From: JAJCYK01 sp965224285
GTDB taxonomy: Bacteria > Bacteroidota > Bacteroidia > Cytophagales > Cyclobacteriaceae
Direction of reading: 5' to 3'
DNA length: 64,000 nucleotides
NCBI GenBank assembly: GCA_965224285.1
Contig: OZ245043.1
Span: 3,472,001-3,536,000 of the forward strand
In this document: piece after piece, positions 1-8,987 of the stretch
Numbering within the stretch: the stretch's first letter is position 1
How the letters are laid out: each line of letters starts with the position of its first letter
The notes under the pieces: model-generated
The model's database searches: none
What the model was told of the DNA's origin: nothing
Seen by the model: the letters and a program-made list of their open reading frames with translations, nothing else
Made by a program: the position numbers and the translations under genes

Positions 1-460
1 CAGTACCAACACCACCGACCGGAAGGCGGATAGCCCCTAGATACTCACCAGAGTAGATTTTGGGTCCACCGCGGCTGAACAGCAAATTGGGATTTGTCAT
101 CTCTGTCCGCCTCTGTGCGCGCCAGGACGGAGTGGGATTAAACGACTTCTCAGGCGGCTCCTGGGAAACGGTTTGGCTCGTTGTTATGTTGATTGTCCGT
201 TGATCTTCAACCGTTATTTTCTGAGTTGCAAATCCTGTACGGGAAAATACCAGAGTACCTCCTTTATCAGGTACCATGACCTTGTAATTACCTTCAATGT
301 CTGTGATCGTTTTTGAAGGGGACCCTTCTAAAATTACGTTCATTTCAGGAACCGGATTCCCGCCCGGAGTGGATACCGTTCCGGAGACTGTCCTCTCCTG
401 GGCTAGGATCCCACTACACAGCCACGGAGTGAAAATTCCTAATAAAATTAATTTTTTCAT
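1..460 (-). CDS. Secreted GH116-like glycosidase, N-terminal part (runs off left edge)
   Basis: The reverse strand reads 153 codons from an ATG at 460 without a stop to the window edge. Residues 1-21 form a signal peptide ending in ILAQ. Residues about 24-105 look like a carboxypeptidase-regulatory/CNA-B type beta-sandwich (TVSGTV, ITDIEGNYKV, LVFSRTGF, as in the N-terminal extension of SusC proteins). After a linker, residues about 137-153 read SGEYLGAIRLPVGGVGT, which resembles the start of the GH116 (GBA2-type beta-glucosidase) N-terminal domain. A fusion of the two is therefore inferred. It is divergent from the MFS gene and may share the control region at 461-628. Catalytic residues lie outside the window, so the activity cannot be judged. 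Confidence 0.62.
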   Translation of the reverse strand, partial: MKKLILLGIFTPWLCSGILAQERTVSGTVSTPGGNPVPEMNVILEGSPSKTITDIEGNYKVMVPDKGGTLVFSRTGFATQKITVEDQRTINITTSQTVSQEPPEKSFNPTPSWRAQRRTEMTNPNLLFSRGGPKIYSGEYLGAIRLPVGGVGT

Positions 461-544
461 TCCGCACTGTATTAGGTAAACAATAAAACTGGAAATACAA
501 ACTATATCCGAGTAGTTGGAAAAACAATTCCGTTGTTGAAATCT

Positions 545-609
545 GCTAAAATAGTTTAATGAATTGTTAAATAACCTCAGTTCTTCAATCGATATTATTG
601 GGACTTTTG
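545..609 (+). promoter_or_regulatory. AraC-type direct-repeat box 1 and -7 element, upstream of MFS gene
   Basis: Half-sites GCTAA at 545 and GTTAA at 566 are 21 bp apart. The -7 element GACTTTTG (602-609, one mismatch to TAnnTTTG) begins 36 bp after the second half-site. The same geometry recurs in five other places in the window. The start codon follows only 19 bases after the -7 element, with AGGAG at 621-625, so the leader is very short. Confidence 0.75.
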
Positions 610-628
610 TCTGATATGAAAGGAGTAA

Positions 629-2146
629 ATGGAGCAAGTAGATACTGATTCGATTAAAGAGAGGAAGTTATTCTGGGCTTGTTTTGTGGCTTTGACTACG
701 ACTTCCTTTGGTTTTATCTTAAGAGCACTTACTCTTCCAGAATGGGGTAGGGAGTTTAATTTGACCAACACTCAAATTGGAGAAATTGCCGGGGTGGGGT
801 TATGGCCGTTTGCTATTAGTATTGTGCTGTTTAGTCTGATTATAGACCGGATTGGCTATAAGAATGCGATGATCTTTGCTTTTGTCTGCCATTTGACTTC
901 AGCGATTCTCACATTTTTTGCTACCGGTTATTGGTCACTATTCATTGCAACATTTATTGTTGCATTGGGCAATGGTACAGTCGAAGCGGTAATTAATCCT
1001 GTAGTAGCGACGATGTACCCCAGAGAAAAAACGAAATGGCTGAATATATTGCATGCCGGTTGGCCGGCCGGATTGGTATTGGCTGGAATAATGGCCCTAA
1101 TGCTCGGTGTTGATATCAATTGGAGATGGAAGATGATCCTGATCCTTTTACCTACTATCTTGTATGGTTTGATGATGTTTTGGCGTAAGTTCCCTGTCAA
1201 TGAAAGGGTAAAAGCCGGTGTTTCTTACCTGGAAATGTTAAAGGAAGTCGGCGTAATAGGTGCATTAGTGGTTTCGAGTTTAGTTATCTTTCAGATAGGG
1301 GCTATTTTTACCTGGTCTCTTACGTTTAAGCTGATGCTTATAGCTTCTATAGGTGTAGTTTTTGGATTTTATGTTAAGAGTTTTGGGAGGCCAATATTCA
1401 TTATTCTTATATTGCTAATGATTCCATTGGCTATTACCGAGCTGGGAACAGATAGCTGGATATCCGAACTGATGGCAACCGAAATGGATAATCTTGGCCT
1501 CCAAGCCGGTTGGATACTAGTATATACTTCGGGTATTATGGCTGTTCTCCGCTTTTATGCAGGTCCTATTGTACATCGCATCTCTCCTTTGGGATTATTG
1601 GCAGTTTCTTCGGCAATAGCATGCCTTGGTCTTTTAATGTTCTCAACTTCCAACGGCGTTATGGTATTGGTGGCAGCCACGGTTTTTGCTATAGGAAAAA
1701 CATTTTTTTGGCCGACAATGCTGGGAGTTGTCGGGGAGCGTTTTCCTAAAGGTGGAGCATTGACGCTTAATATAACCGGAGGAGTAGGAATGATCGCTGC
1801 CGGAGTAATTGGCGCTGTGATTCTGGGTTATATTCAGGATACTACCATTGATGATAAATTGAAAACGCATGATTCACGCCTTCATAAAGTCTATGCAACC
1901 GACGGGAAGACCAGTATTTTTGGCGATTATCAGGCTATTGACAATTTCAAGTTATCCAATGCCGATCAAGAAGTTCTGGCCACAATTTTAAATATAAAGG
2001 AAATTGCCAAGAAGGAGGCATTAAGAGTAGTAGCTATCTTCCCAATGGTTATGTTTGTTGCCTATACCTTATTACTATTATATTTTAAATTCAAAGGCGG
2101 GTATATCGTAGTGTTATTAGAGGATAATCTTGAGAAAAAGGAATAA
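629..2146 (+). CDS. MFS transporter, probable sugar or oligosaccharide importer
   Basis: A 505-residue polytopic protein with about 12 hydrophobic segments. The motif-A-like loop DRIGYKNAM after the second segment and the overall length place it in the major facilitator superfamily. A soluble insertion of about 50 polar residues lies between the last two membrane segments. The ATG at 629 is supported by AGGAG at 621-625. It is a single-gene unit with regulon box 1 directly upstream, so it is probably induced together with the polysaccharide genes and takes up a breakdown product. The family covers many substrates and the sequence alone does not fix which one; the ExuT-like paralogue at 30505 belongs to a different MFS branch. 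Confidence 0.85.
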   Translation: MEQVDTDSIKERKLFWACFVALTTTSFGFILRALTLPEWGREFNLTNTQIGEIAGVGLWPFAISIVLFSLIIDRIGYKNAMIFAFVCHLTSAILTFFATGYWSLFIATFIVALGNGTVEAVINPVVATMYPREKTKWLNILHAGWPAGLVLAGIMALMLGVDINWRWKMILILLPTILYGLMMFWRKFPVNERVKAGVSYLEMLKEVGVIGALVVSSLVIFQIGAIFTWSLTFKLMLIASIGVVFGFYVKSFGRPIFIILILLMIPLAITELGTDSWISELMATEMDNLGLQAGWILVYTSGIMAVLRFYAGPIVHRISPLGLLAVSSAIACLGLLMFSTSNGVMVLVAATVFAIGKTFFWPTMLGVVGERFPKGGALTLNITGGVGMIAAGVIGAVILGYIQDTTIDDKLKTHDSRLHKVYATDGKTSIFGDYQAIDNFKLSNADQEVLATILNIKEIAKKEALRVVAIFPMVMFVAYTLLLLYFKFKGGYIVVLLEDNLEKKE

Positions 2147-2459
2147 GCAGGAATATTGACTGACTTTAATAGCTCATTGGACTTAATCTGATCATGCTAC
2201 TTAATGTTGAATCCCACCCCTTATCTTCTGGGAAAAAAGAGCGCCCATTTACCAATGCCACACAATCGGCAAACATTATCTTTCTTGCATTCTGGTCATA
2301 AATCAGCCATAAGGGGGTGAACAATTATTCCCTTACACATCAATTCTGGCTTCTTAAACTATGTTATCTGTATACCTGAAATCGGAGTGTGTAAATAGGT
2401 TCAGGTTAGGTTCTAAGTGAGCTACCTATCTTGCAACAACGCTTAAAAATTTACATTCT
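2147..2459. other. Non-coding spacer after the MFS gene
   Basis: About 310 bases without a convincing reading frame in any frame; AT-rich, no clear hairpin terminator seen. It leads into regulon box 2. Confidence 0.5.
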
Positions 2460-2524
2460 GCTAAAATAATTGAGTTATATGTTAATTCCCTTCAATTTAA
2501 GTTATTAACCAGAGATTACCTTTA
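2460..2524 (+). promoter_or_regulatory. AraC-type direct-repeat box 2 and -7 element, upstream of HEAT-redoxin gene
   Basis: GCTAA at 2460 and GTTAA at 2481 are 21 bp apart. TACCTTTA at 2517-2524 (one mismatch to TAnnTTTG) starts 36 bp after the second half-site, the same spacing as in the other five copies. Confidence 0.75.
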
Positions 2525-2584
2525 TTAATTGAGTTATGAAAATTTTTGGGAATGTAAACCCTCCAAATAGTAAGGTGCTCATAT

Positions 2585-3757
2585 TTGCTCAAAGTGAAAA
2601 TCATATTCATTACTGTATTATTGATTTTAGTTTCAGGCGTTGTGTATATCTCGACAGCATTTAGAGCTCCTGAAAAGATCAATGTACCACAGATACTTTC
2701 AAGAGTTCGGATGCATGATTTTAACCCCTTACGGGAAGATGACTCTCAAACTATAGATAAAAATTTGAAAGTTTCCGGTATAGCCGATTTAGATGATAAA
2801 GATTGGCTAATTCGTTTACTCGCAGTAAGAGATTTAGTTCGGGCGGGAGAAGAACACATAAATGATATAGTCAAAGGACTTGAGGATAACTCCATCAATG
2901 TACGTCAGGTATGTGCCATGGCACTGGGAATCCTGAAGTCCAAAGGCGCTATAAAAGATCTTGAAAAAATCGTCCGTCAGGATGAAAATGTGATAGTTCG
3001 CTCTCAGGCAGTTATTGCACTAGGACAGATTGAGTCAAAGACATCTTTAGATTTATTACATGAAAAGTCAATAAAGGATCCCTCCCGTGATGTTCGTCAC
3101 CAATGCGAGTTAGCAATTGATCAAATTGAAAAACAAATGGGAGCAACAAAGAAACAATTAGATGCATATCTAACCTTGGATGAAACGAAGTTTGAATGTA
3201 TTGAAGTTGGATCCATAGCCTCAGATTTTGTTTTGGAAGATACCGATGGAAAGAAATGGCAGTTGAGTGAATTCCGGGATAAAAAATGGGTAGTCTTGAT
3301 TTGGATATTTGCTGATTGGTGTCCAGTCTGCCATGGAGAATTCCGAGAATTAATGAAGATGAAGGAAGAGATTGATAATGAGGAGATACAAGTATTTACC
3401 TTAGAAATGCATGATACATATCGTAGCAGAGTAATGGTAGGCAAGGAACTTGATCCCACCTATTGGTTCTCAAAAGAATCTTTTCAAAAAGCCTATACAA
3501 AAAAAATATATTGGCCACACTTATTGGACCGGGCGGGATCCATAGGGGCTACATACGGAGCAGATCCCTTGGCATTCGCTGTACATGCGGAGTATATTAA
3601 TAGGCCTACAACAGTTATAGTAGATAAAAGGGGAATCGTGAGATTATCCTATAAAGGGACCTTTTGGGGTGATCGCCCCACTATTGAAGAAGTTTTAGAA
3701 ATGATAAAAACAGAGGACTTTTCATTTGAGCATCCCGAAAGGTTAAAGAACAAGTAA
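2585..3757 (+). CDS. HEAT-repeat/thioredoxin-like redoxin fusion protein, membrane anchored or exported
   Basis: A 390-residue protein. An N-terminal hydrophobic segment (residues 4-24) acts as signal or anchor. Residues about 65-190 contain HEAT-like helical repeats (DDKDWLIRLLAVRDLV, DNSINVRQVCAMALG, VRSQAVIALGQI). From about 205 a peroxiredoxin/TlpA-like fold follows, with the redox pair CPVC at Cys246 and Cys249 and the cis-Pro region RPTTVIVD. It is likely an extracytoplasmic thiol-disulfide oxidoreductase or peroxidase with a docking domain. The start is a weak TTG at 2585; GTG at 2594 is an equal alternative and no in-frame ATG fits. It is first in a unit with the large hydrolase 41 bases downstream and has regulon box 2 in front. 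The partner is unknown; heme proteins of the same locus are a reasonable guess. Confidence 0.75.
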   Translation: MLKVKIIFITVLLILVSGVVYISTAFRAPEKINVPQILSRVRMHDFNPLREDDSQTIDKNLKVSGIADLDDKDWLIRLLAVRDLVRAGEEHINDIVKGLEDNSINVRQVCAMALGILKSKGAIKDLEKIVRQDENVIVRSQAVIALGQIESKTSLDLLHEKSIKDPSRDVRHQCELAIDQIEKQMGATKKQLDAYLTLDETKFECIEVGSIASDFVLEDTDGKKWQLSEFRDKKWVVLIWIFADWCPVCHGEFRELMKMKEEIDNEEIQVFTLEMHDTYRSRVMVGKELDPTYWFSKESFQKAYTKKIYWPHLLDRAGSIGATYGADPLAFAVHAEYINRPTTVIVDKRGIVRLSYKGTFWGDRPTIEEVLEMIKTEDFSFEHPERLKNK

Positions 3758-3798
3758 CTAATTCTTGATAATTCCTCTAAACTTCAACATTGTAGTTA

Positions 3799-6700
3799 AT
3801 GTCAATCTTAAACTTTGGAAGAATTTCTGTTAATGGTTCCGGTATTATCAACAAAGTAATTCCAATGGTAATCATTCTTTTCTATTTACCCTTTGGGAAT
3901 ACATCTAGAAATCTTTTTGCCAAAGAGAGAATTTTCAATCCAATTCTAAACTATGTTATTGATGGTACCATTGGTACGCCAGCCTTATATGGTATCGAAC
4001 AATTAAGTAATTCCTTAGAAAAAAGGGGGGTTACCTTAGTAAATAAACCATCAATAGATGAATCCACATCGTCCTTGGTTGTCCTGGTCGGAAATCTGAA
4101 AGAATCAGGTATTATAAAAGGCCTCAAACAAACTGGAGAGTTGGAACTGTCAGAAAATAAGGAAAGCCTGGCTGTAAAGTATATTAAAACAAAAGGGAAG
4201 TCCTTATTGGTAATTTCGGGTGCTGATGAAAGGGGCTTAATGTATGCACTACTGGATGCAGCTCGCCAGGTTGAAATCTCTTCTAATAAGTTAAATCTGT
4301 TTGATGCTATCAAAGAAATTTCCGAAAGACCCCAGACACCTGTCCGCAGTATGGCTGTCTTTCTTCACAACCAAGAAGATGAGAAAGAATGGTATTATTC
4401 TAAAGAATATTGGGAAGAATATTTTGCAATGCTTGCAGCTAATAGGTGGAACAGGTTTAATCTGGTATTCTCACATCAAACTCCATACCTTGCTCCAATG
4501 TACCCATTTCATGTCAAAGTGGATAAATATCCTGATGTAAGTGCAGAGGGTTTAACTGAAGAGCAGCGAAAGAGAAATCTTGAGTTGCTTCGATTTATAA
4601 GTTCATTGGCAAAAGATCGAGGTATAGATTTTATCCTAGGGGTCTGGCAGCAGATCGCATGGGGAACAGGTCCGCATACACGTGCCCAAGAAAGTATGGT
4701 CTCTGGGTATAATGAGGAGAACATGACAGATTACACATACCTGGCACTAAAAAATCTTTTACGTGAGTGTCCAGGCATATCAGGCCTCCAACTTAGATTG
4801 AATTACGAATCGGGGATCACCTATGAAGGTCAAACGGAATTTTTCCGTGATGCGATTTTCAGAGCTTCCAGTGAAGCCGGAAGACCGATTTTACTTGAGC
4901 TTCGTGATATAGGCTTGTTGTACGAAACACTTGATGCAGCTCTTGCAACGGGTCTTCCTACCCAAGTGAGTCACAAGTATTGGGCAGAAGATTTAATATT
5001 CCCTTACCATCCAACAAAGTTTGTATGGACATACAGCTATGGCGATTGGTTGAAGTATCCTCGTAATACTGAGCATATCTACCAGGTGTGGAGCCTTGGG
5101 TCACATAGACTTCTTACATGGGGTGACCCGGAATTCACACGCCGTTTTGTACCAACCACAACTTTCCAGGATGCCATGGGATTTGAAATCTGTGCACCTT
5201 TGTCTCAGAAGGGATTTGGCAATGATACAGGTGCCTTTCGGATCTTTCGTGACCGTGACCGGGAGTACTATAGTTGGGAATTTGAGAGATACTGGAGCTA
5301 CTATTGTTTATTTGGCCGTGCAGGCTATAATTCTGAAACAAGTGAGGAGATTTGGAAGAGTGAACTTAGTCGCAGGTTTGGCGCCGAAGCCACTGAATCA
5401 ATTGCTCAGGCTTATACCTCAGCCAGCAAAGTAGTACCTCTCATCGCAGGGGTGGCGATCAGTAATTTCAATCAGTATGTCTGGCCGGAAAAAGATATGG
5501 GCGGACTTATAAATTACTTCCTCTCCCTTCGTCCTTTTGACAGAGCCAGGTTTAGTGGATTTCAGGAATATGTGGATAATGTGGTAAATGGTCGTGTTTC
5601 AGGAAAGGTGAACCCACTTACGGTAGCAGAAGAGCTCCAGGTGATTGCCTTGGAAACTGAACAGGCATTGGATAATGCCAACTCTAAAATTGTGAGAGGA
5701 GAGAAGGAATTCTGGGCGACTGACATGGATTTTCGTATACTTTCCGGAATGGCACGCTACTTTGCTCAAAAAATAAGGGCGGCTATTAAACTTGGGTTCT
5801 TCTATAAAACCGGGGATGTTAATCAACTACGTCAAGCCATTAAGCATGTAGAAGAAGGTCTCGTGATATGGAAAAATCTTGCTTCCCGTGCTGAAAAAAT
5901 CTATTCTTCCAACCTTGTTTTTGGCCCTGGAAGTGTAGGTCACTGGAAAGACAATATTGTATTCGTTGAAGATGACATCAAACAGCTCAAGTATCAGGAG
6001 GAGCTTTTCAAAATAATTCAGAATGCAGATTATGCTTTTGATTTTAGTCCGGAACCGTTTACCAGGAATACTGAAGTGTATTCCACGCCCTATGTAAACA
6101 ATTATACAGTGGAACGGCGATTCGAAGGTGTTTTTCCCAGCAGTCGTTATGATCCGGATGAAGGATATGGATGGATAGAAGGGGATGATCTTTCAGCTTC
6201 TGAAGCCAAGGAATTGTCTCGCTACACCTGGAGTGGCGCCCGGTTAAGTGAAGTTTCTAATATTCCAGGTGAAGTATTAATGGGAGATTACATTAGTGGC
6301 AAAAATGAGGCTGTTTTCCGAGTTGACTTGCCGGAAGGTCATTATCAGGGAGCAGTCATTTTAACAGATAAGAGCCCAAGTCCTGCCGATCACGGACCCA
6401 TGGAGGTGATCGTGGTGGAGAGATTCGGAGAGCGACCGATCTTGGAAAGCAAGGTTATCCGGTCTGGAGAATCCGTTATCAGGCGTTTTAATATCAATAT
6501 GACCGGTGAACGCTTCATCAATATCAGGTTAAAGTTCAAAGCGGATCCAGGTGCACACTTCATTGTCAATGCTTTGACGTTCACATTGGTTGAGCCTCAT
6601 ATCACTCATACCCCAGTAAGGAAGGCTCAGCCTAGACAAAGCAGGAATATCACCGTTGGTGTTACACTGCCTCCTTCTCCCAATGACGAATATCCTTTGA

Positions 6701-7305
6701 CCAGCCTTGGAATAATTACATCAAATGCATCGACTCTTGAGGTGCCTACCGAAATAGTCCGAGTAACCTTGAAGTATGCTTCGGGGAGAGGGAATGAATT
6801 TAAGGCATTGGAAATGCAACCTGATAGTAAAACAAGTTATTCGGCGGTTTTGCCTGCAGAGGACATGAAAACAAGTAAAATAAGATATTATTTCGAGGCA
6901 GAGGATAATACAGGTCGTGTAGTGAACCTTCCAAAAGCAAACGAAAAGCATCCATATTTTTTCATTGATGTTACAGATGATAATACTCCTCCATCAGTAA
7001 CCCATTCACCCGTAAGAGAGCACTATCCTGGTCAACCCCTGGTGATCAAGGCTGAAGTTAGGGATAGTTCTGCCATTAGTAAGGTACTCTTATACTATCG
7101 TTCGACACGACAGACAATGGAATATACGGTATTAACAATGGAACAAAGAGGAGATAGTTATGTAGGTACAATACCAGGGAGGGCAATTTCTAAGGATTTT
7201 GATATAATGTATTACTTTGAAGTATTCGATGTACATGCTAATGCCACTTTGCATCCCCATCCAAAAGTTGAAACACCCTATTACGTTGTTAAAATAAAAC
7301 GATGA
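3799..7305 (+). CDS. Large secreted glycoside hydrolase-like protein (GH20/GH67-like architecture) with C-terminal beta domains
   Basis: A 1168-residue protein with a signal-like hydrophobic stretch at residues 18-40. Residues about 45-180 resemble the alpha/beta domain found before the barrel in hexosaminidases and alpha-glucuronidases (LVISGADERGLMYALLDAARQ). Residues about 180-560 look like a TIM barrel (RSMAVFLHN, LAANRWNRFNLVFSH, DFILGVWQQIAWG, GLQLRLNYESGI). A helical region follows to about 740, then beta-rich sandwich domains; the last two start with similar motifs (ITHTPVRKAQP, VTHSPVREHYP) and are probably Ig-like repeats. In a uronate-using locus an alpha-uronidase role is attractive, but I cannot assign a GH family or catalytic residues. 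It follows the redoxin gene in the box-2 unit. Confidence 0.65.
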   Translation: MSILNFGRISVNGSGIINKVIPMVIILFYLPFGNTSRNLFAKERIFNPILNYVIDGTIGTPALYGIEQLSNSLEKRGVTLVNKPSIDESTSSLVVLVGNLKESGIIKGLKQTGELELSENKESLAVKYIKTKGKSLLVISGADERGLMYALLDAARQVEISSNKLNLFDAIKEISERPQTPVRSMAVFLHNQEDEKEWYYSKEYWEEYFAMLAANRWNRFNLVFSHQTPYLAPMYPFHVKVDKYPDVSAEGLTEEQRKRNLELLRFISSLAKDRGIDFILGVWQQIAWGTGPHTRAQESMVSGYNEENMTDYTYLALKNLLRECPGISGLQLRLNYESGITYEGQTEFFRDAIFRASSEAGRPILLELRDIGLLYETLDAALATGLPTQVSHKYWAEDLIFPYHPTKFVWTYSYGDWLKYPRNTEHIYQVWSLGSHRLLTWGDPEFTRRFVPTTTFQDAMGFEICAPLSQKGFGNDTGAFRIFRDRDREYYSWEFERYWSYYCLFGRAGYNSETSEEIWKSELSRRFGAEATESIAQAYTSASKVVPLIAGVAISNFNQYVWPEKDMGGLINYFLSLRPFDRARFSGFQEYVDNVVNGRVSGKVNPLTVAEELQVIALETEQALDNANSKIVRGEKEFWATDMDFRILSGMARYFAQKIRAAIKLGFFYKTGDVNQLRQAIKHVEEGLVIWKNLASRAEKIYSSNLVFGPGSVGHWKDNIVFVEDDIKQLKYQEELFKIIQNADYAFDFSPEPFTRNTEVYSTPYVNNYTVERRFEGVFPSSRYDPDEGYGWIEGDDLSASEAKELSRYTWSGARLSEVSNIPGEVLMGDYISGKNEAVFRVDLPEGHYQGAVILTDKSPSPADHGPMEVIVVERFGERPILESKVIRSGESVIRRFNINMTGERFINIRLKFKADPGAHFIVNALTFTLVEPHITHTPVRKAQPRQSRNITVGVTLPPSPNDEYPLTSLGIITSNASTLEVPTEIVRVTLKYASGRGNEFKALEMQPDSKTSYSAVLPAEDMKTSKIRYYFEAEDNTGRVVNLPKANEKHPYFFIDVTDDNTPPSVTHSPVREHYPGQPLVIKAEVRDSSAISKVLLYYRSTRQTMEYTVLTMEQRGDSYVGTIPGRAISKDFDIMYYFEVFDVHANATLHPHPKVETPYYVVKIKR

Positions 7306-7317
7306 TTAGTTAATTTA

Positions 7318-7524
7318 TTGGAAAGGCTGAATCCGTTCCTCATAGCTCATTTCGAAGGTTCAAACGATGGCGGCATCCATATTAACTTAAACGGGAGGCT
7401 CAACCTGGATGAACTGTTGAAATTTTACCTGTTGGAGGCGATGTGGATAACAAAGAATGCTACTCCAACTGAATCAAGGGCATATTTGAAGAAAAGGTAT
7501 GTGGCTGATTTGCGAAGAATATAA
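7318..7524 (+). CDS. Small ORF after the large hydrolase, doubtful
   Basis: A 68-codon frame with a TTG start that lies 12 bases after the stop of the large hydrolase. The peptide is basic at its C terminus (KKRYVADLRRI) and resembles no family I recognise. It could be a short unknown protein or the remnant of a decayed gene. No ribosome-binding site is obvious. Confidence 0.2.
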   Translation: MERLNPFLIAHFEGSNDGGIHINLNGRLNLDELLKFYLLEAMWITKNATPTESRAYLKKRYVADLRRI

Positions 7525-7773
7525 ATCAATTCAAAAGGCCAAGAATTAACATGATGCACACCTGGGTAAATTCGGGATTTTGACCTTTAACACAGTTCAA
7601 GTTTTATCGGGTAGGTATTGTTGGCATTCTTTTAGTTAATCGATCCCTAATATTGTAATAAACCGGGTTAAAAATTGTTAGAATACGTTGAGAATGAGGG
7701 ATAATTCATTAGATAAAATTGAAAAAAAAACTAAATTATTAAGCGTGGTAAGGTATAATGTGGGTGGTTTTGG

Positions 7774-8661
7774 ATGAAACCTTTATTGAAATTAATTAAC
7801 TCCAAGAATAGTATATTTCAAATAATGAATGTACGTGAGCCCTGCTTTTTCCCTCATTGGCATTTCCATCCGGAATTTGAAATAATGTTGGTAATAGAGG
7901 GTTCGGGGATGCGTTTTGTTGGCGATAGTATGGAAAGATTTGATTCAGGTGATCTTGTTTTTTATGGTTCAAACATACCTCATCTCTACAGGAGCGATGA
8001 AGAATATTATCAAACGGAAGGACGGTTTTCTACAGCTAAAGTGGTGTATTTTAACGAGGACCTTCTTGGGGAAGGTTTTATCGGATTATCCGATCTCCTG
8101 CCGATTAGAAAATTAATGTCTCAAGCAAAAAGGGGAATTAAATTCAAAGGCAAGGTAAAACATGAATTAATACAACGAATTAAGAAATTGGACGATCAAA
8201 AAAATGGTATTGAAAAGATCATCGATTTATTGATTATTTTTAAAATAATGGCCTACACTGATGAAAAAACATTATTATCAAGTCCGGCTTTTGTTCATCA
8301 TATGGAAGAAGATGATTGTAAAAGAATTAATAATGTTTATCAACACGTAATCGACCATTATGCAGAAAACCCATCCTTAGATGAGGTGGCAGATGTTGCC
8401 AACATGAGCCCTACTGCCTTTTGCAGATATTTTAAGATTCATACAAATAAGACCTATATACAGTTTTTAAATGAGATTAAGATAGGATATGCCTGCAGGA
8501 TGCTTATTGACGATAAATTCAATATCTCTCAAATATCCCTGGAAGTTGGATTTAACAACTTTACCCATTTTAATAATCAATTTAAAAAACATATTGGGTT
8601 AACTCCCAAGCAGTATAGAAATAAGCATTCTTTCCTGGGCAGGGAAGAAGTCCCGGTTTAG
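7774..8661 (+). CDS. AraC-family transcriptional regulator with cupin sensor domain (paralogue 1)
   Basis: A 295-residue protein. Residues about 20-90 form an AraC-type cupin (FFPHWHFHPEFEIMLV, GDLVFYGSNIPHLYR) that would bind a sugar-like ligand. Residues about 185-290 contain two helix-turn-helix motifs typical of AraC/XylS proteins (VADVANMSPTAFCRYFKIHT; ISLEVGFNNFTHFNNQFKKHIG, then LTPKQYR). It is about two-thirds identical by eye to the protein encoded at 8988, and both open with MKPLLKL. AraC-family proteins commonly bind direct repeats spaced about 21 bp, which is the geometry of the six boxes in this locus, so it is a candidate activator of that regulon. The gene itself has no copy of the box. 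Confidence 0.9.
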   Translation: MKPLLKLINSKNSIFQIMNVREPCFFPHWHFHPEFEIMLVIEGSGMRFVGDSMERFDSGDLVFYGSNIPHLYRSDEEYYQTEGRFSTAKVVYFNEDLLGEGFIGLSDLLPIRKLMSQAKRGIKFKGKVKHELIQRIKKLDDQKNGIEKIIDLLIIFKIMAYTDEKTLLSSPAFVHHMEEDDCKRINNVYQHVIDHYAENPSLDEVADVANMSPTAFCRYFKIHTNKTYIQFLNEIKIGYACRMLIDDKFNISQISLEVGFNNFTHFNNQFKKHIGLTPKQYRNKHSFLGREEVPV

Positions 8662-8987
8662 TTGTGAATTCCATTATTTTCCAGTTCATTTAAATAAACG
8701 TACAGAATCCACTTCTGAGAAAGTGGAATCTGGTTTCCCCCGAGCTGCCTAATAATATTAAATTTCCAGGTAGCTAACGTCCTCTCAGATTGGGAATTTT
8801 TTGGCAGAGGATAATACGGCTTGAATAATTTCAATAACAACAATAGAATTGACAACTAAATGTTCAATAATGCCAATCATAAAGTTTTTCTATTGGAATG
8901 ACAAAACACAGCCAGAAATAGCTAGAAAACAGTAAGAGCGAATCTGAGATTATTCGTATATTAAGAATAGTCGTACCCTACTTAAGC
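8662..8987. other. Spacer between the two AraC genes
   Basis: About 325 bases. A small hairpin (CCACTT at 8709-8714, AAGTGG at 8721-8726) lies just after the first gene and could contribute to termination, but has no T tract. A 65-codon reverse frame is present but has no recognisable relatives and no start signal. No copy of the 21-bp regulon box was found. Confidence 0.4.

Noticed and set aside
8658..8855. Reverse-strand 65-codon ORF between the AraC genes
   Set aside because: No family resemblance, no start signal, and it sits in a spacer with a hairpin; probably chance.
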